Shown here piece after piece: positions 18,901-27,977 of a stretch of 64,000 nt of DNA. Below the pieces are notes generated by a model that did no database searches, was not told where the DNA came from, and saw only the letters and a list, made by a program, of their open reading frames with translations. Position 1 is the first letter of the stretch. Every line of letters starts with the position of its first letter. The position numbers were made by a program, and so were the translations under genes. The stretch lies in the NCBI RefSeq assembly GCF_001705665.1, contig NZ_MDHA01000058.1, forward strand, positions 28,735-92,734, given 5' to 3'. The DNA comes from Thioclava sp. SK-1 (GTDB lineage Bacteria; Pseudomonadota; Alphaproteobacteria; Rhodobacterales; Rhodobacteraceae).

Positions 18901-21900
18901 ATGGTCAATTTTTTCATTCATCGCCCCGTTTTCGCGTGGGTTCTGGCCATCGTTACGATGCTGGCCGGGGCGTTTTCCATCACCCTTTTGCCGGTGGCGC
19001 AATATCCCGAAATCGCGCCCACAACGGTGCGCATTTCGGCCACCTATAACGGCGCCACGGCAGAGGCCGTGCAATCCTCTGTAACGGAAACGCTGGAAGA
19101 TTCTCTGACTGGGTTGGATGGGCTGTTGTATATGGTCTCCTCCAGCTCGCAAGGGTCATCATCGATCACGCTGACCTTTGACGAATCTGTTGATCCAATT
19201 GACGCGCAAAATGATGTGCAAAACAAAATCAGCCGAGTCGAAAGCCAATTGCCCGATAGTGTGACACAACAAGGGGTGACCGTTTCACGCTCCTCCTCGT
19301 CGATCTTGCTGGTCGCGGCGCTGGTCTCGACCGACAACCGCTACAGCCAGGTCGAATTGGGCGATATCGTATCAAACCAAATTGAGGGACCAATTCAGCG
19401 GCTTGAAGGGGTTGGTTCGATCAATTCCTTTGGCTCTGGCTATGCGATGCGGATATGGTTGGATCCGTTGTCTTTGGCGCAATACAGCCTGACCGCCGCA
19501 GATGTGACCAGCGCGGTGCAAGCGCAAAACACCAATGTGTCTGTGGGCTCTTTGGGGGATCAACCCTCGGTCAAGGGGCAGACATTCACCGCGACGATCA
19601 CCGCCCAAAGCCAGCTTAGCACGGTCGAAGAATTTGAGAATATCTTGCTGAAAACCGATGCGGATGGCGCAGCCGTCTATCTGGGCGATGTGGCGCGCGT
19701 TGAAATCGGGCAGGAGAATTACGGCACGTTATCACGCTATGACGGAGCGAATGCGGCGGGCTTTGGTGTAAACCTTGCCACGGGTGCCAATGCCGTCGAT
19801 ACGGCGGCTTTGGTCCGCGCCAAGATGGACGAGATCGCGCCATCACTGCCCGCCGGTGTTGAGGTCGCATACGCTTATGACACCTCTCCCTTCGTCGAGC
19901 TATCAATTGAAAAGGTCGAACACACGCTGCTGGAAGCTATCGCATTGGTGCTGATCGTTATTCTGGTGTTCTTGCAAAAATGGCGCGCGACGCTGATCCC
20001 GATCATTGCGGTGCCTGTGGTTTTACTGGGCACCTTTGGCGTGTTGATGCTGTTTGGCTATTCGATCAACACATTGACAATGTTCGCGATGGTATTGGCG
20101 ATTGGTCTGTTGGTCGATGACGCGATTGTCGTGGTGGAAAACGTTGAACGCGTAATGGAAGAAGACGGGCTGGACCCGGTGGCCGCGACCGAAAAATCCA
20201 TGGGCCAGATCTATGGCGCCTTGATCGGTATCGCACTTGTCCTGTCTGCCGTGTTCTTGCCAATGGCGTTTTTCGGCGGCTCGACCGGTGTGATCTACCG
20301 GCAGTTTTCGGTGACGATCATCACTGCGATGATCTTGTCGGCAGCGGTGGCCATTATCTTGACCCCCGCGCTGTGTGCGACCATGCTTAAATCCGGCGAG
20401 GGCGAAACAAAATTCCCCCCCGCACGATGGTTCAACCGCAATTTTGAACGGATGACCAATGGCTATGGTGCCGTGGTGTCCAAACTGTTGAAAGTGCCGG
20501 TGCTGGTGATCGGCGCGCTTTTGGCCATCGGGGTTGGTGCCGGTTTTGTCTACAAACAGATCCCGGCCTCTTTCTTACCGACCGAGGACCAGGGCTCGAT
20601 CATGATCATGGTGACATTGCAAGAAGGCGCGACACAGGCGCAGACACGTGATGTTGTCGCCGATGTCGAAGAGTATTTGCTGAATGAAGAAAGCGACACG
20701 GTGAAATCGACCTTTGGCGTCTTGGGGTTCTCCTTTGGCGGCAGCGGGCAAAACGCCGCAATGCTGTTTGCACAGCTGCAAGATTTCGACAACCGTGAAG
20801 ATAGTGATCAAGCCGCTGGCGCTTTGGTAGGCCGGGCCATGGCCAAATTTGGTGCCTCGCGTGCGGGGCAGATCATCTTCATGCAGCCACCGGCTATTCA
20901 GGGGATGGGAAATACCTCTGGCTTTTCGATGTATCTGGTGGATCAGGGCAATAACGGCACTGATGCGTTGCGTGCCGCCGCCAATGAGCTGGTCGCAAGC
21001 GCCAATCAAAATGATGCTGCCACGGCGGTTCGCGTCAGCAACAACGAAGACGAGGCCGCGCTGCGCGTCAATATTGATCAGCAAAAAGCCGAAAGCTTTG
21101 GCCTGACATTGTCCGAAGTGAATTCGCTTCTATCGGTCATTTTTGCCTCGTCTGACGTCAATGATTTCGACATGAACGGCAATTTGAACCCGGTGATCGT
21201 ACAAGGCGAGGCGCAATGGCGGATGCAGCCAGAGGACATTGGCAAATGGTATGCCCGCAATGCCGATGGGGATATGGTGCCCTTCTCGGCCTTTATGACC
21301 ACATCATGGGAATCGGTTGCCCCGGCACTGACCCGCTATGGCGGCACACAGGCGATTGAGGTTCAGGGTTCGGCTGCGGATGGCTATTCCTCAGGTGAGG
21401 CGATGGATGTGATGGAGCAACTGGTTGCAGATATGGATGGTGGATATGGATCGGCCTGGACCGGGATGAGCTATCAAGAACGGCAATCAGGTGATCAGGC
21501 GCCTTTCTTGTATGCGCTTTCCGTTCTGGTCGTGTTCTTGTTTCTGGCGGCCTTGTATGAAAGCTGGTCGATTCCGTTTTCGGTGATGTTGGCGGTGCCG
21601 GTAGGGGTTTTGGGCGCCCTATGTGCGGCATGGGCCTTTGGACAATCCAATGACGTGTATTTCAAGGTTGGGCTTTTGACGACCATTGGTCTGGCGGCAA
21701 AAAATGCGATCTTGATTGTGGAATTCGCCAAGGATCTGGAGGCGGAGGGCAAGAAATTGATCGAGGCCACCGTAGAATCCGCCAAGATGCGTCTGCGGCC
21801 AATCTTGATGACATCGCTGGCCTTTATTTTGGGGGTGGTGCCGCTGGCACGCGCCACAGGCGCCGGTGCAGCAGCGCAAAATGCCATTGGTATCGGTGTG

Positions 21901-22008
21901 TTGGGGGGCATGTTCGCGGCCACATTCATCGGCGTCTTCATGGTGCCCAGCTTTTATGTGGTGGTGCGCAAACTGACCGATAAAAAAGCCCGGCAACAAA
22001 AAGCCTAA
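18901..22008 (+). CDS. RND multidrug efflux permease (HAE1/AcrB-like)
   Basis: A 1035-residue inner-membrane proton antiporter of the hydrophobe/amphiphile efflux family. The N-terminus VNFFIHRPVFAWVLAI is the standard first helix. The proton-relay pair Asp406-Asp407 is in AIGLLVDDAIVVVENVER, equivalent to AcrB Asp407-Asp408. The second half repeats the fold and ends in GIGVLGGMFAATFIGVFMVPSFYVVV. Large periplasmic loops lie at about 35-330 and 560-865. No TolC-type gene is adjacent. A strong terminator follows. Confidence 0.95.
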   Translation: MVNFFIHRPVFAWVLAIVTMLAGAFSITLLPVAQYPEIAPTTVRISATYNGATAEAVQSSVTETLEDSLTGLDGLLYMVSSSSQGSSSITLTFDESVDPIDAQNDVQNKISRVESQLPDSVTQQGVTVSRSSSSILLVAALVSTDNRYSQVELGDIVSNQIEGPIQRLEGVGSINSFGSGYAMRIWLDPLSLAQYSLTAADVTSAVQAQNTNVSVGSLGDQPSVKGQTFTATITAQSQLSTVEEFENILLKTDADGAAVYLGDVARVEIGQENYGTLSRYDGANAAGFGVNLATGANAVDTAALVRAKMDEIAPSLPAGVEVAYAYDTSPFVELSIEKVEHTLLEAIALVLIVILVFLQKWRATLIPIIAVPVVLLGTFGVLMLFGYSINTLTMFAMVLAIGLLVDDAIVVVENVERVMEEDGLDPVAATEKSMGQIYGALIGIALVLSAVFLPMAFFGGSTGVIYRQFSVTIITAMILSAAVAIILTPALCATMLKSGEGETKFPPARWFNRNFERMTNGYGAVVSKLLKVPVLVIGALLAIGVGAGFVYKQIPASFLPTEDQGSIMIMVTLQEGATQAQTRDVVADVEEYLLNEESDTVKSTFGVLGFSFGGSGQNAAMLFAQLQDFDNREDSDQAAGALVGRAMAKFGASRAGQIIFMQPPAIQGMGNTSGFSMYLVDQGNNGTDALRAAANELVASANQNDAATAVRVSNNEDEAALRVNIDQQKAESFGLTLSEVNSLLSVIFASSDVNDFDMNGNLNPVIVQGEAQWRMQPEDIGKWYARNADGDMVPFSAFMTTSWESVAPALTRYGGTQAIEVQGSAADGYSSGEAMDVMEQLVADMDGGYGSAWTGMSYQERQSGDQAPFLYALSVLVVFLFLAALYESWSIPFSVMLAVPVGVLGALCAAWAFGQSNDVYFKVGLLTTIGLAAKNAILIVEFAKDLEAEGKKLIEATVESAKMRLRPILMTSLAFILGVVPLARATGAGAAAQNAIGIGVLGGMFAATFIGVFMVPSFYVVVRKLTDKKARQQKA

Positions 22009-22023
22009 GGCAGATACGATTCC

Positions 22024-22058
22024 AAAACGCCCGCGATCCAATTGGACGCGGGCGTTTT
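22024..22058 (+). terminator. Terminator of the RND operon
   Basis: AAAACGCCCGCG and CGCGGGCGTTTT pair perfectly over 12 bases around an 11-base loop. The symmetric T-rich flanks could serve both strands, as the next gene is convergent. Confidence 0.88.
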
Positions 22059-22106
22059 AACTGGGCTGGCCAATATCAGATCACGGACGCCAAACGGCGC
22101 ATCCGA

Positions 22107-22673
22107 TCATTCGCGCAATTCCGCATCCCAATACAGAAAATCCATCCAGGTCTGATGCAGCTCATTCTCCGAACCTGGCAGGCCTTGTGCCGCGCGGTCC
22201 AATTGATACCCGGTCGGCGCATAAGGTTTACGCAGCAATTTCAACCCGGCCTGCGCAGGTGTCTTACTGCCCTTACGCAGATTGTCTGGCCCGCAGCAGC
22301 TGACGATATTGGTCCACTCCGAACGCCCGCCTTTGCACCGCGGCACCACATGGTCAAAGGTCAGATCCTTCGCAGGCAGCCGTTTTCCACAATACTGACA
22401 TTGGAATTTATCGCGTAAAAATACGTTATACCGGGTAAAGGCGACATGTTTGCGCTGCCGATATTTTTTCAATGCGATAACGGCCGGCACCTCGTAATCG
22501 CGTGAGGCGGAATGGATATACACATCGTCATAGGCTTTGACCTGAATGACGCGATCTTGGAACACAGAGACAAGCGCCTGCTGCCAGCTGCATACCGAAA
22601 GCGGCGCATAGCTAAGCGGTTGCATATCCGCGTTTAAAATCAATGTGCGAAGGGAGTGGACTGGGGCGTTCAT
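22107..22673 (-). CDS. HNH endonuclease domain protein
   Basis: A 188-residue protein of the widespread HNH family that starts with LRTLILNADMQPLSYAPLSV. The zinc knuckle Cys92-x2-Cys95 (FQCQYCG) precedes the HNH core DHVVPRCKGG at 107-116 and Asn122 and Asn131. The second zinc pair, normally CxxC before NLRKG, reads Cys127-Gly-Pro-Asp130, so one ligand position is Asp. AGGAGG lies just before the ATG. The role is unknown; such proteins sit outside restriction systems in many genomes. Confidence 0.85.
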   Translation of the reverse strand: MNAPVHSLRTLILNADMQPLSYAPLSVCSWQQALVSVFQDRVIQVKAYDDVYIHSASRDYEVPAVIALKKYRQRKHVAFTRYNVFLRDKFQCQYCGKRLPAKDLTFDHVVPRCKGGRSEWTNIVSCCGPDNLRKGSKTPAQAGLKLLRKPYAPTGYQLDRAAQGLPGSENELHQTWMDFLYWDAELRE

Positions 22674-22785
22674 CGAAAGGCCTCCTGACCATCAGTCTGG
22701 TCGTAACATGTGGAAAAATATGAATATGTCATGGGGAGCGTGCGAGTTTTTGTGCAGCTGCAGGCGCAGGGCTTTGCCAAAAATA

Positions 22786-22810
22786 AAAGCGCGTGAAGAT
22801 CACGCGCTTT
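22786..22810 (-). terminator. Rho-independent terminator of the orphan transcript
   Basis: AAAGCGCGTGA and TCACGCGCTTT pair perfectly over 11 bases around three bases. On the minus strand the stem is followed by TTTTATTTTT, so it points toward the HNH gene. Confidence 0.85.
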
Positions 22811-23116
22811 AGTCAGACTGGTTTGAAGGCAGATATAGATCAGATGCATCTGACCGCGCCGTATCCTTAGACTGCTACGGCTGTATGCCCGCCGCATATC
22901 TTGGGCGCGCAGGCCCATGCTACTGGGGATCATCAGGCGCGCAGACAGGTGGCGCAGATCACGTTGAACACTCGCCCCAGGACGCTGTGTCTTGCCTTCG
23001 TGAATGTCACCATATCGCTGCATCATGGCTTTATCATCGCCTAACTCAGGTCATCTGTGGTGGCATGGGCCGGCATGCCCGCCCCTGCCAAATGGTTACG
23101 TCAAGCCCTTGGCCTG
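22786..23116 (-). ncRNA. Candidate small RNA or short transcript of unknown function
   Basis: This stretch, read on the minus strand, is bracketed by a good promoter (TTGTCA, 16 bases, TATAGT) and a perfect terminator hairpin with a T-rich tail. It would give a transcript of about 335 bases. An open frame from 23026 reads through the terminator to the HNH start and has poor protein-like composition in its second half, so I do not call a protein. It lies in the 562-base gap between the HNH gene (ending upstream side 22673) and the esterase gene at 23236; nothing else is visible in that gap. Confidence 0.45.
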
Positions 23117-23122
23117 TCTGTC

Positions 23123-23150
23123 ACTATATCCCGTGTCTGCAATCTGACAA
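23123..23150 (-). promoter_or_regulatory. Sigma-70 type promoter driving the orphan transcript
   Basis: On the minus strand TTGTCA (23150-23145) and TATAGT (23128-23123) are 16 bases apart. The predicted start point is near 23116. Confidence 0.5.
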
Positions 23151-23235
23151 GCCCATCAATTTACCAGATCTTCACGGCAAGTGGCCCGATCTTAGGGACG
23201 ATTTTTAACACGGTGATGACAGTCCAAGGCCACGG

Positions 23236-23898
23236 TTACTTGGGAAGGTTTTGCACCAAAAAACCTAGCGCTGCGGACAGGCCATCTGGGGCAATGCCAT
23301 GGGCGGTGCCTTTCATGACATGGGCGTATACCTCAAACCCCGCCGAGACAAGCGCATCACCCGCCAACCCCATATCGGCAAAGGGCACCACATCATCAGC
23401 ATCGCCGTGGCACAGCAAAACGGGCGGTTTTGACACAGCTTCGCCGGCCAACGCCTCGGGCCGTAAAAGCCGTCCTGAAAAGCCAACAATCGCCGCGATT
23501 GGCTCCGCGCGCCGCGGCACCACTTGCAGCGCCATCATAGTGCCCTGGCTGAATCCAACCACCGCCAATTGGGCTGCCGTAATGCCTTCTTGTTCCAGCA
23601 CTGTATCCAAAAACGCGTTCAGATCATCGGCTGCTGCCATAAGCCCCTGCGCGGCCACAGCCTCGGATGAGCCATCCAACCAAGGGATCGGAAACCATTG
23701 CCGTCCATAAGGGTTGCCCACACAGGGTTCGGGCGCATCAGGGGCCAGAAACACCGTATCGGGCATATGTGACGCCAATGGATCGGCCAATCCCAACAGG
23801 TCTTTACCATCGGCACCATAGCCGTGCAAAAACACCACCACTGATTTCGTTTGACCAGAGACAGACGCCTTGCGTCCGGTTTGTAATTCGCGCGTCAT
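23236..23898 (-). CDS. Alpha/beta-hydrolase, phospholipase/carboxylesterase family
   Basis: A 220-residue cytoplasmic serine hydrolase. The oxyanion region FLHGYGADGKDLLGL, the nucleophile Ser117 in VVGFSQGTMMAL, Asp168 in LCHGDADDVVP and His200 in KGTAHGI form the full triad. This family hydrolyses short-chain or lysophospholipid esters. The ATG at 23898 overlaps the alkA stop codon as ATGA, so the pair is translationally coupled. Length is normal and there is no signal peptide. Confidence 0.9.
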   Translation of the reverse strand: MTRELQTGRKASVSGQTKSVVVFLHGYGADGKDLLGLADPLASHMPDTVFLAPDAPEPCVGNPYGRQWFPIPWLDGSSEAVAAQGLMAAADDLNAFLDTVLEQEGITAAQLAVVGFSQGTMMALQVVPRRAEPIAAIVGFSGRLLRPEALAGEAVSKPPVLLCHGDADDVVPFADMGLAGDALVSAGFEVYAHVMKGTAHGIAPDGLSAALGFLVQNLPK

Positions 23899-24527
23899 GG
23901 CGCCACCCCTTCTCGTTTCTTGTGATAGGCATAAAAGGCCCAAAGCCCGCGCGCCGCAACTGATCGCCACGGCGACCATGGCAGTGCCATCTGCAAAAAT
24001 TCGCGCGGTCTGGGCCGGTTTTTTAGATCAAAAACCAGCCGTGCAGCCTCGGCTAGGGCCAGATCATCCACTGCAAAGACATCTGCACGCCCCAAGGCGA
24101 ACATCAGATACATCTCGACCGTCCAGCGGCCAATGCCCGGAATTGGCAACAGCTGGGCATAGACCTCGGCATCGGGCAGATCCCGCAATGCAAAGAAATT
24201 AACATCGGATTGCGCCAAGGCCAGAAGATAGCGCGCTTTGGGTCGTGACACACCGCATGCGCGCAAGGCCTCCGGCGTGGTTGCGGCGATAGAATTGCGC
24301 TGGGCCAGCCCGGCTGCGATCAGCTTTCCACGGATCGCCGTGGCCGCCGCAACCGAAACCTGCTGCCCCAAAATCGCATCGCGCAACGCGTCAAACCCGT
24401 CTTCGCGCCGACGCAGCGGCCATGGCCCCGTTAGTGATGAAATATTGGCAAAGCGAGGCTCCACCCGGCACAACCATTCGGTGCCAAGTGCGACATCTGC
24501 CTCATTTTGGATCATCTGAACCGTCAT
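23895..24527 (-). CDS. alkA: DNA-3-methyladenine glycosylase II (AlkA-like)
   Basis: A 210-residue HhH-GPD base-excision repair glycosylase. ILGQQVSVAAATAIRGKL is the conserved start of the core. The helix-hairpin-helix LLPIPGIGRWTVEMYLMF lies at 127-143, and the catalytic Asp is in VFAVDDLAL (Asp155). It is shorter than E. coli AlkA because the N-terminal TBP-like domain is absent, as in many bacterial members. The ATG at 24527 fits the family start; a longer frame to 24656 adds unrelated residues. Confidence 0.88.
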   Translation of the reverse strand: MTVQMIQNEADVALGTEWLCRVEPRFANISSLTGPWPLRRREDGFDALRDAILGQQVSVAAATAIRGKLIAAGLAQRNSIAATTPEALRACGVSRPKARYLLALAQSDVNFFALRDLPDAEVYAQLLPIPGIGRWTVEMYLMFALGRADVFAVDDLALAEAARLVFDLKNRPRPREFLQMALPWSPWRSVAARGLWAFYAYHKKREGVAP

Positions 24528-24687
24528 GGCGCCACCCTGCCCGATTGTGCACAGCTGCGAAAGCCCCCCAAATCCGCCAGCTTTGCCAAACATATCCCAG
24601 TTTGATCCATGCTTGCACCCCGCGCCGTGCGCCGTTACCCATTTGGCACGGCACATGCCCTTGCCGGGCAGTTAAAGGATCCCCACC

Positions 24688-25896
24688 ATGATGCCCCAGC
24701 CAGATCGCGCGAAACGCAACACGATTGTGCTGGTATTGGCGCAGGCGATGTTGGGCGCACAGATGCCGATGATCTTTACGGTTGGCGGCTTGGCGGGACA
24801 ATCGCTTGCGCCAAACCCATGCCTGTCGACATTGCCGATTTCGATGATCATCCTGGGCTCTGTTTTTGCGGCACAACCGTTATCGGCCTATATGGCGCGC
24901 CATGGGCGCAGGCCAGGGTTCATTGCCGCCAATGGCGCAGGCGCATTGGGGGCTGCAATTGCCGCCTATGCATTGTGGATCGGGAATTTCTGGTTGTTTT
25001 TGGCCGGCTCATTGTTCACTGGCGTTTATCTGTCGGCGCAAGGTTTCTACCGTTTTGCCGCGACTGATGCCGTATCAAAAGACTTTGCACCCAAGGCGAT
25101 TTCCTACGTGCTGGCGGGGGGGCTGATTTCCGCAGTGATTGGGCCGCAATTGGTAAAGGTGACAGCCACGGCGATGGTCATCCCCTTTCTTGGGACCTAT
25201 CTGGCGATCATCGCGATCAACGCACTGGGCCCGATCCTCTTCGCATTTCTGGACATTCCACCGCCGCCAGCGGCACAGCCCGGCGCCAAACCGCTGGGGC
25301 GCACCCGCACGCAGATGCTGCGTGACCCAAAGATCGTCGTCGCGATCATCTGCGCGATGGTCTCCTATGCTTTGATGAATTTGGTAATGACCGCTACGCC
25401 GCTGGCGGTGGTAGGATGCGGCTATGCCCCTGCGCGCGCGGCCGATATCGTTTCAGCCCATGTTCTGGCGATGTATATTCCGTCCTTTTTTACCGGCCAT
25501 CTGATCGCACGTTTCGGCCGTGCGCCAATCGTGGGGCTTGGCCTGTGCATCCTTGCCGGTGCTGGTGCAGCGGCACTCAGCGGTATCGCATTAGAGAATT
25601 TCTTTCTGGCACTGGTGCTATTGGGACTGGGCTGGAACTTTGGCTTTATCGGTGCAACCGCCATGCTTGCGGCGGCCCATAAACCGGAAGAGCGTGGGCG
25701 CGTACAAGGGCTTAATGATGTAATTGTGTTTAGTGGCGTTTTCCTGGCCTCACTTGCATCGGGCGGATTGATGAGCTGCGCAGGAGAGTCGCCACAGGCA
25801 GGATGGGCAGCGGTTAATCTGGCAATGGTGCCGTTTTTGACATTGGCCGGCGCCGCGCTGATATGGTTAATGATGCGCCCGAAGGATACGGTATGA
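24688..25896 (+). CDS. MFS transporter
   Basis: A 402-residue major facilitator protein with about twelve hydrophobic segments. The loop between helices 2 and 3 reads MARHGRRPGFIAANGAGALGA, close to the MFS signature. LIARFGRAPIVGLGL is the equivalent in the second half, and AHKPEERGRVQGLND is typical of the loop between helices 10 and 11. AAGGATCCCCACC precedes the ATG. The substrate is unknown. Its stop codon overlaps the start of the DUF2478 gene as ATGA, so the two likely work together. Confidence 0.85.
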   Translation: MMPQPDRAKRNTIVLVLAQAMLGAQMPMIFTVGGLAGQSLAPNPCLSTLPISMIILGSVFAAQPLSAYMARHGRRPGFIAANGAGALGAAIAAYALWIGNFWLFLAGSLFTGVYLSAQGFYRFAATDAVSKDFAPKAISYVLAGGLISAVIGPQLVKVTATAMVIPFLGTYLAIIAINALGPILFAFLDIPPPPAAQPGAKPLGRTRTQMLRDPKIVVAIICAMVSYALMNLVMTATPLAVVGCGYAPARAADIVSAHVLAMYIPSFFTGHLIARFGRAPIVGLGLCILAGAGAAALSGIALENFFLALVLLGLGWNFGFIGATAMLAAAHKPEERGRVQGLNDVIVFSGVFLASLASGGLMSCAGESPQAGWAAVNLAMVPFLTLAGAALIWLMMRPKDTV

Positions 25897-26393
25897 AGCT
25901 GGCAATTTTACCGTCTTGCGCGACAGGTCAAACGGATGCGTTTTTGGCCGAATTGGCGCGCACACGCGCAAAACGCGGTCAACCCATCGTGGCAATGGTG
26001 CGCGCAGCCGATGATGTTGCCCCCGACACAAAGCTGATCTTACAACTGTGGCCAAGCGGCGATATTTGGCCCATTTTCCAACAGCTTGGTCCCGGCGCCA
26101 GCGGATGCTCTCTTGATCCAGGGGCATTGGAGCAAGCGGTGGAGTGCAGCCTACGCGCATTGGCAAGCGCGGCACCCGGCACGCCGGTGATCGTCAATAA
26201 ATTTGGCAAGCAAGAGGCCGCAGGTCTGGGCACCCGCGCCCTGATCGCACAGGCCTTGGCGCAAGGTCATCCCGTGCTTTTGGCGGTTCCTGCCCATAAT
26301 CGCGCCGCGTTTGAAGAATTTTCAGGCGGCATGCATGAAGAAATACTGTATGATTTTCAGGCAATTGAAGCATTTTTTACTGCGAAATCCTGA
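25893..26393 (+). CDS. DUF2478 protein
   Basis: A 166-residue protein matching the DUF2478 family, which has a nucleotide-binding-like fold. The strongest match is TPVIVNKFGKQEAAGLGTRALIAQALAQG followed by HPVLLAVPAHN. There is no classical P-loop in the N-terminus (MKLAILPSCATGQTDAFLAEL). Its ATG overlaps the MFS stop codon. Its biochemical role is unknown. It is followed by the zwf promoter region with a LacI-type operator. Confidence 0.7.
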   Translation: MKLAILPSCATGQTDAFLAELARTRAKRGQPIVAMVRAADDVAPDTKLILQLWPSGDIWPIFQQLGPGASGCSLDPGALEQAVECSLRALASAAPGTPVIVNKFGKQEAAGLGTRALIAQALAQGHPVLLAVPAHNRAAFEEFSGGMHEEILYDFQAIEAFFTAKS

Positions 26394-26467
26394 AACCTTT
26401 GGCGCAGGGTTTGAACCCCGTGGCGCTGGGCACTAGACTTTTGTGGGCGCAGCGGTCAAAAAGACCG

Positions 26468-26481
26468 TGTTAGCGCTATCA
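26468..26481. promoter_or_regulatory. LacI-type operator before zwf
   Basis: TGTTAGCGCTATCA differs by one base from the palindrome TGTTAGCGCTAACA. It ends 17 bases before the zwf ATG and just ahead of AAGGGGAG, so a bound repressor would block the early transcript. The same motif precedes edd. Confidence 0.65.
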
Positions 26482-26498
26482 GTTTAAGGGGAGTTCTT

Positions 26499-27977
26499 AT
26501 GGTCTCGCGCGTCATCCCGGTTGATCCGTTCGATCTCGTCATTTTTGGCGCAACAGGTGATCTTGCCAATCGCAAGATTTTCCCCGGTCTGTATCGGCGC
26601 TTTCAGGCAGGGCAGATGCCAATGGAAGCACGCCTGATCGGTGCGGCACGCTCTGACATGAGCTGCGAAGAATTTCGGGCCCACATCCGTAAATCCATCG
26701 ATGAATTCGTGCATGAAAACAAGCGCGACCCAAAGATGATCGATGACTTTATCGCGCGTCTGGATTATGTGCCCGTTGATGCCCGTGGCACCGATGGCTG
26801 GGATGATTTAAAAACCAAAATCGACAACACGCATATCACGGCCTTCTATTTCTCGGTCGCGCCGGCATTGTTTGGCGATATTGCCGAACGGCTTGTGTCC
26901 TACGGGATTTCCGACAGCGAAAGCCGGATCGTGGTGGAGAAACCATTTGGCCGCGATTTGGCATCGGCAGAGAAGCTGAATGCCACATTGGCAGAGTTTT
27001 TCGACGAAGGTCAGATTTATCGGATTGATCACTATCTGGGCAAAGAGACGGTTCAAAACCTGATGGCCCTGCGGTTCGCAAATATCTTGTTTGAGCCATT
27101 GTGGAATAGCCAATATATCGACCATGTGCAGATCACAGTGGCCGAAACCGTGGGCGTTGGCGGGCGCGGCAGTTATTATGACAAGTCGGGCGCGATGCGC
27201 GACATGATTCAAAACCACCTGATGCAGCTGTTGTGCATGATCGCAATGGAACCGCCCTATCATTTCGACCCTGATGCGGTGCGCGATGAAAAGGTGAAGG
27301 TTATCCGCGCCTTGCAACCGGTTCCGGCACATGACATCGTGCGTGGACAATATTTGGGATATCACCGCGAAGGCTATGATGAGCCGATGCCGGGCTATCT
27401 GGAAGATTGCGAAGATCCCAATTCCAAAACGGAATCCTATATTGCGATGAAGGTGAATATCGCAAATTGGCGTTGGACCAACACGCCCTTTTATTTGCGC
27501 ACCGGTAAGCGGCTGCGCGCCCGCACCAGTGAAATCGCGGTGTTCTTCAAGGAACCGCCGCATTCCATTTTTGACGATTCAGAATCCGATGTGAACTGGA
27601 AGGCAAACCAGCTTGTCATACGGCTGCAACCCAATGAGGGCATGAACCTTAAGATGATGATTAAGGAACCCGGCCCCGGTGGTATGCGCCTTGTGCAAGT
27701 GCCGCTTGATATGTCTTTCGCCGAAGCCTTGGGCGAAGGCGGTGCGGATATGCCTGACGCTTATGAACGACTCATCATGGATGTGATCCGCGGCAACCAG
27801 ACGCTGTTTATGCGCGGGGATGAGGTCGAGGCTGCATGGGCCTGGACCGACCCAATCATCAATGGCTGGGAAGAACGTGGTGATAAACCGAAACCCTATG
27901 ATAGCGGCACGACCGGCCCAGAGGATGCGTTGATGTTGATGCACCGTGATGGTCGCCGCTGGAGGCATGTGAAATAA
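26499..27977 (+). CDS. zwf: Glucose-6-phosphate 1-dehydrogenase
   Basis: A 492-residue NADP-dependent enzyme oxidising glucose-6-phosphate to 6-phosphogluconolactone. The nucleotide-binding loop GATGDLANRK is at 17-26, EKPFGRD near 147-153, and the active-site peptide RIDHYLGKE at 175-183. It is the first gene of zwf-pgl-pgi and overlaps pgl by one base. AAGGGGAG supports the start. The LacI-type operator before it links it to edd. Confidence 0.98.
   Translation: MVSRVIPVDPFDLVIFGATGDLANRKIFPGLYRRFQAGQMPMEARLIGAARSDMSCEEFRAHIRKSIDEFVHENKRDPKMIDDFIARLDYVPVDARGTDGWDDLKTKIDNTHITAFYFSVAPALFGDIAERLVSYGISDSESRIVVEKPFGRDLASAEKLNATLAEFFDEGQIYRIDHYLGKETVQNLMALRFANILFEPLWNSQYIDHVQITVAETVGVGGRGSYYDKSGAMRDMIQNHLMQLLCMIAMEPPYHFDPDAVRDEKVKVIRALQPVPAHDIVRGQYLGYHREGYDEPMPGYLEDCEDPNSKTESYIAMKVNIANWRWTNTPFYLRTGKRLRARTSEIAVFFKEPPHSIFDDSESDVNWKANQLVIRLQPNEGMNLKMMIKEPGPGGMRLVQVPLDMSFAEALGEGGADMPDAYERLIMDVIRGNQTLFMRGDEVEAAWAWTDPIINGWEERGDKPKPYDSGTTGPEDALMLMHRDGRRWRHVK

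Noticed and set aside
22670..23026. A 118-codon minus-strand frame that ends at the HNH start codon
   Set aside because: It reads straight through a perfect rho-independent terminator, and its second half is rich in Cys, Ser and Thr without family resemblance. The transcript itself is reported as a possible small RNA.
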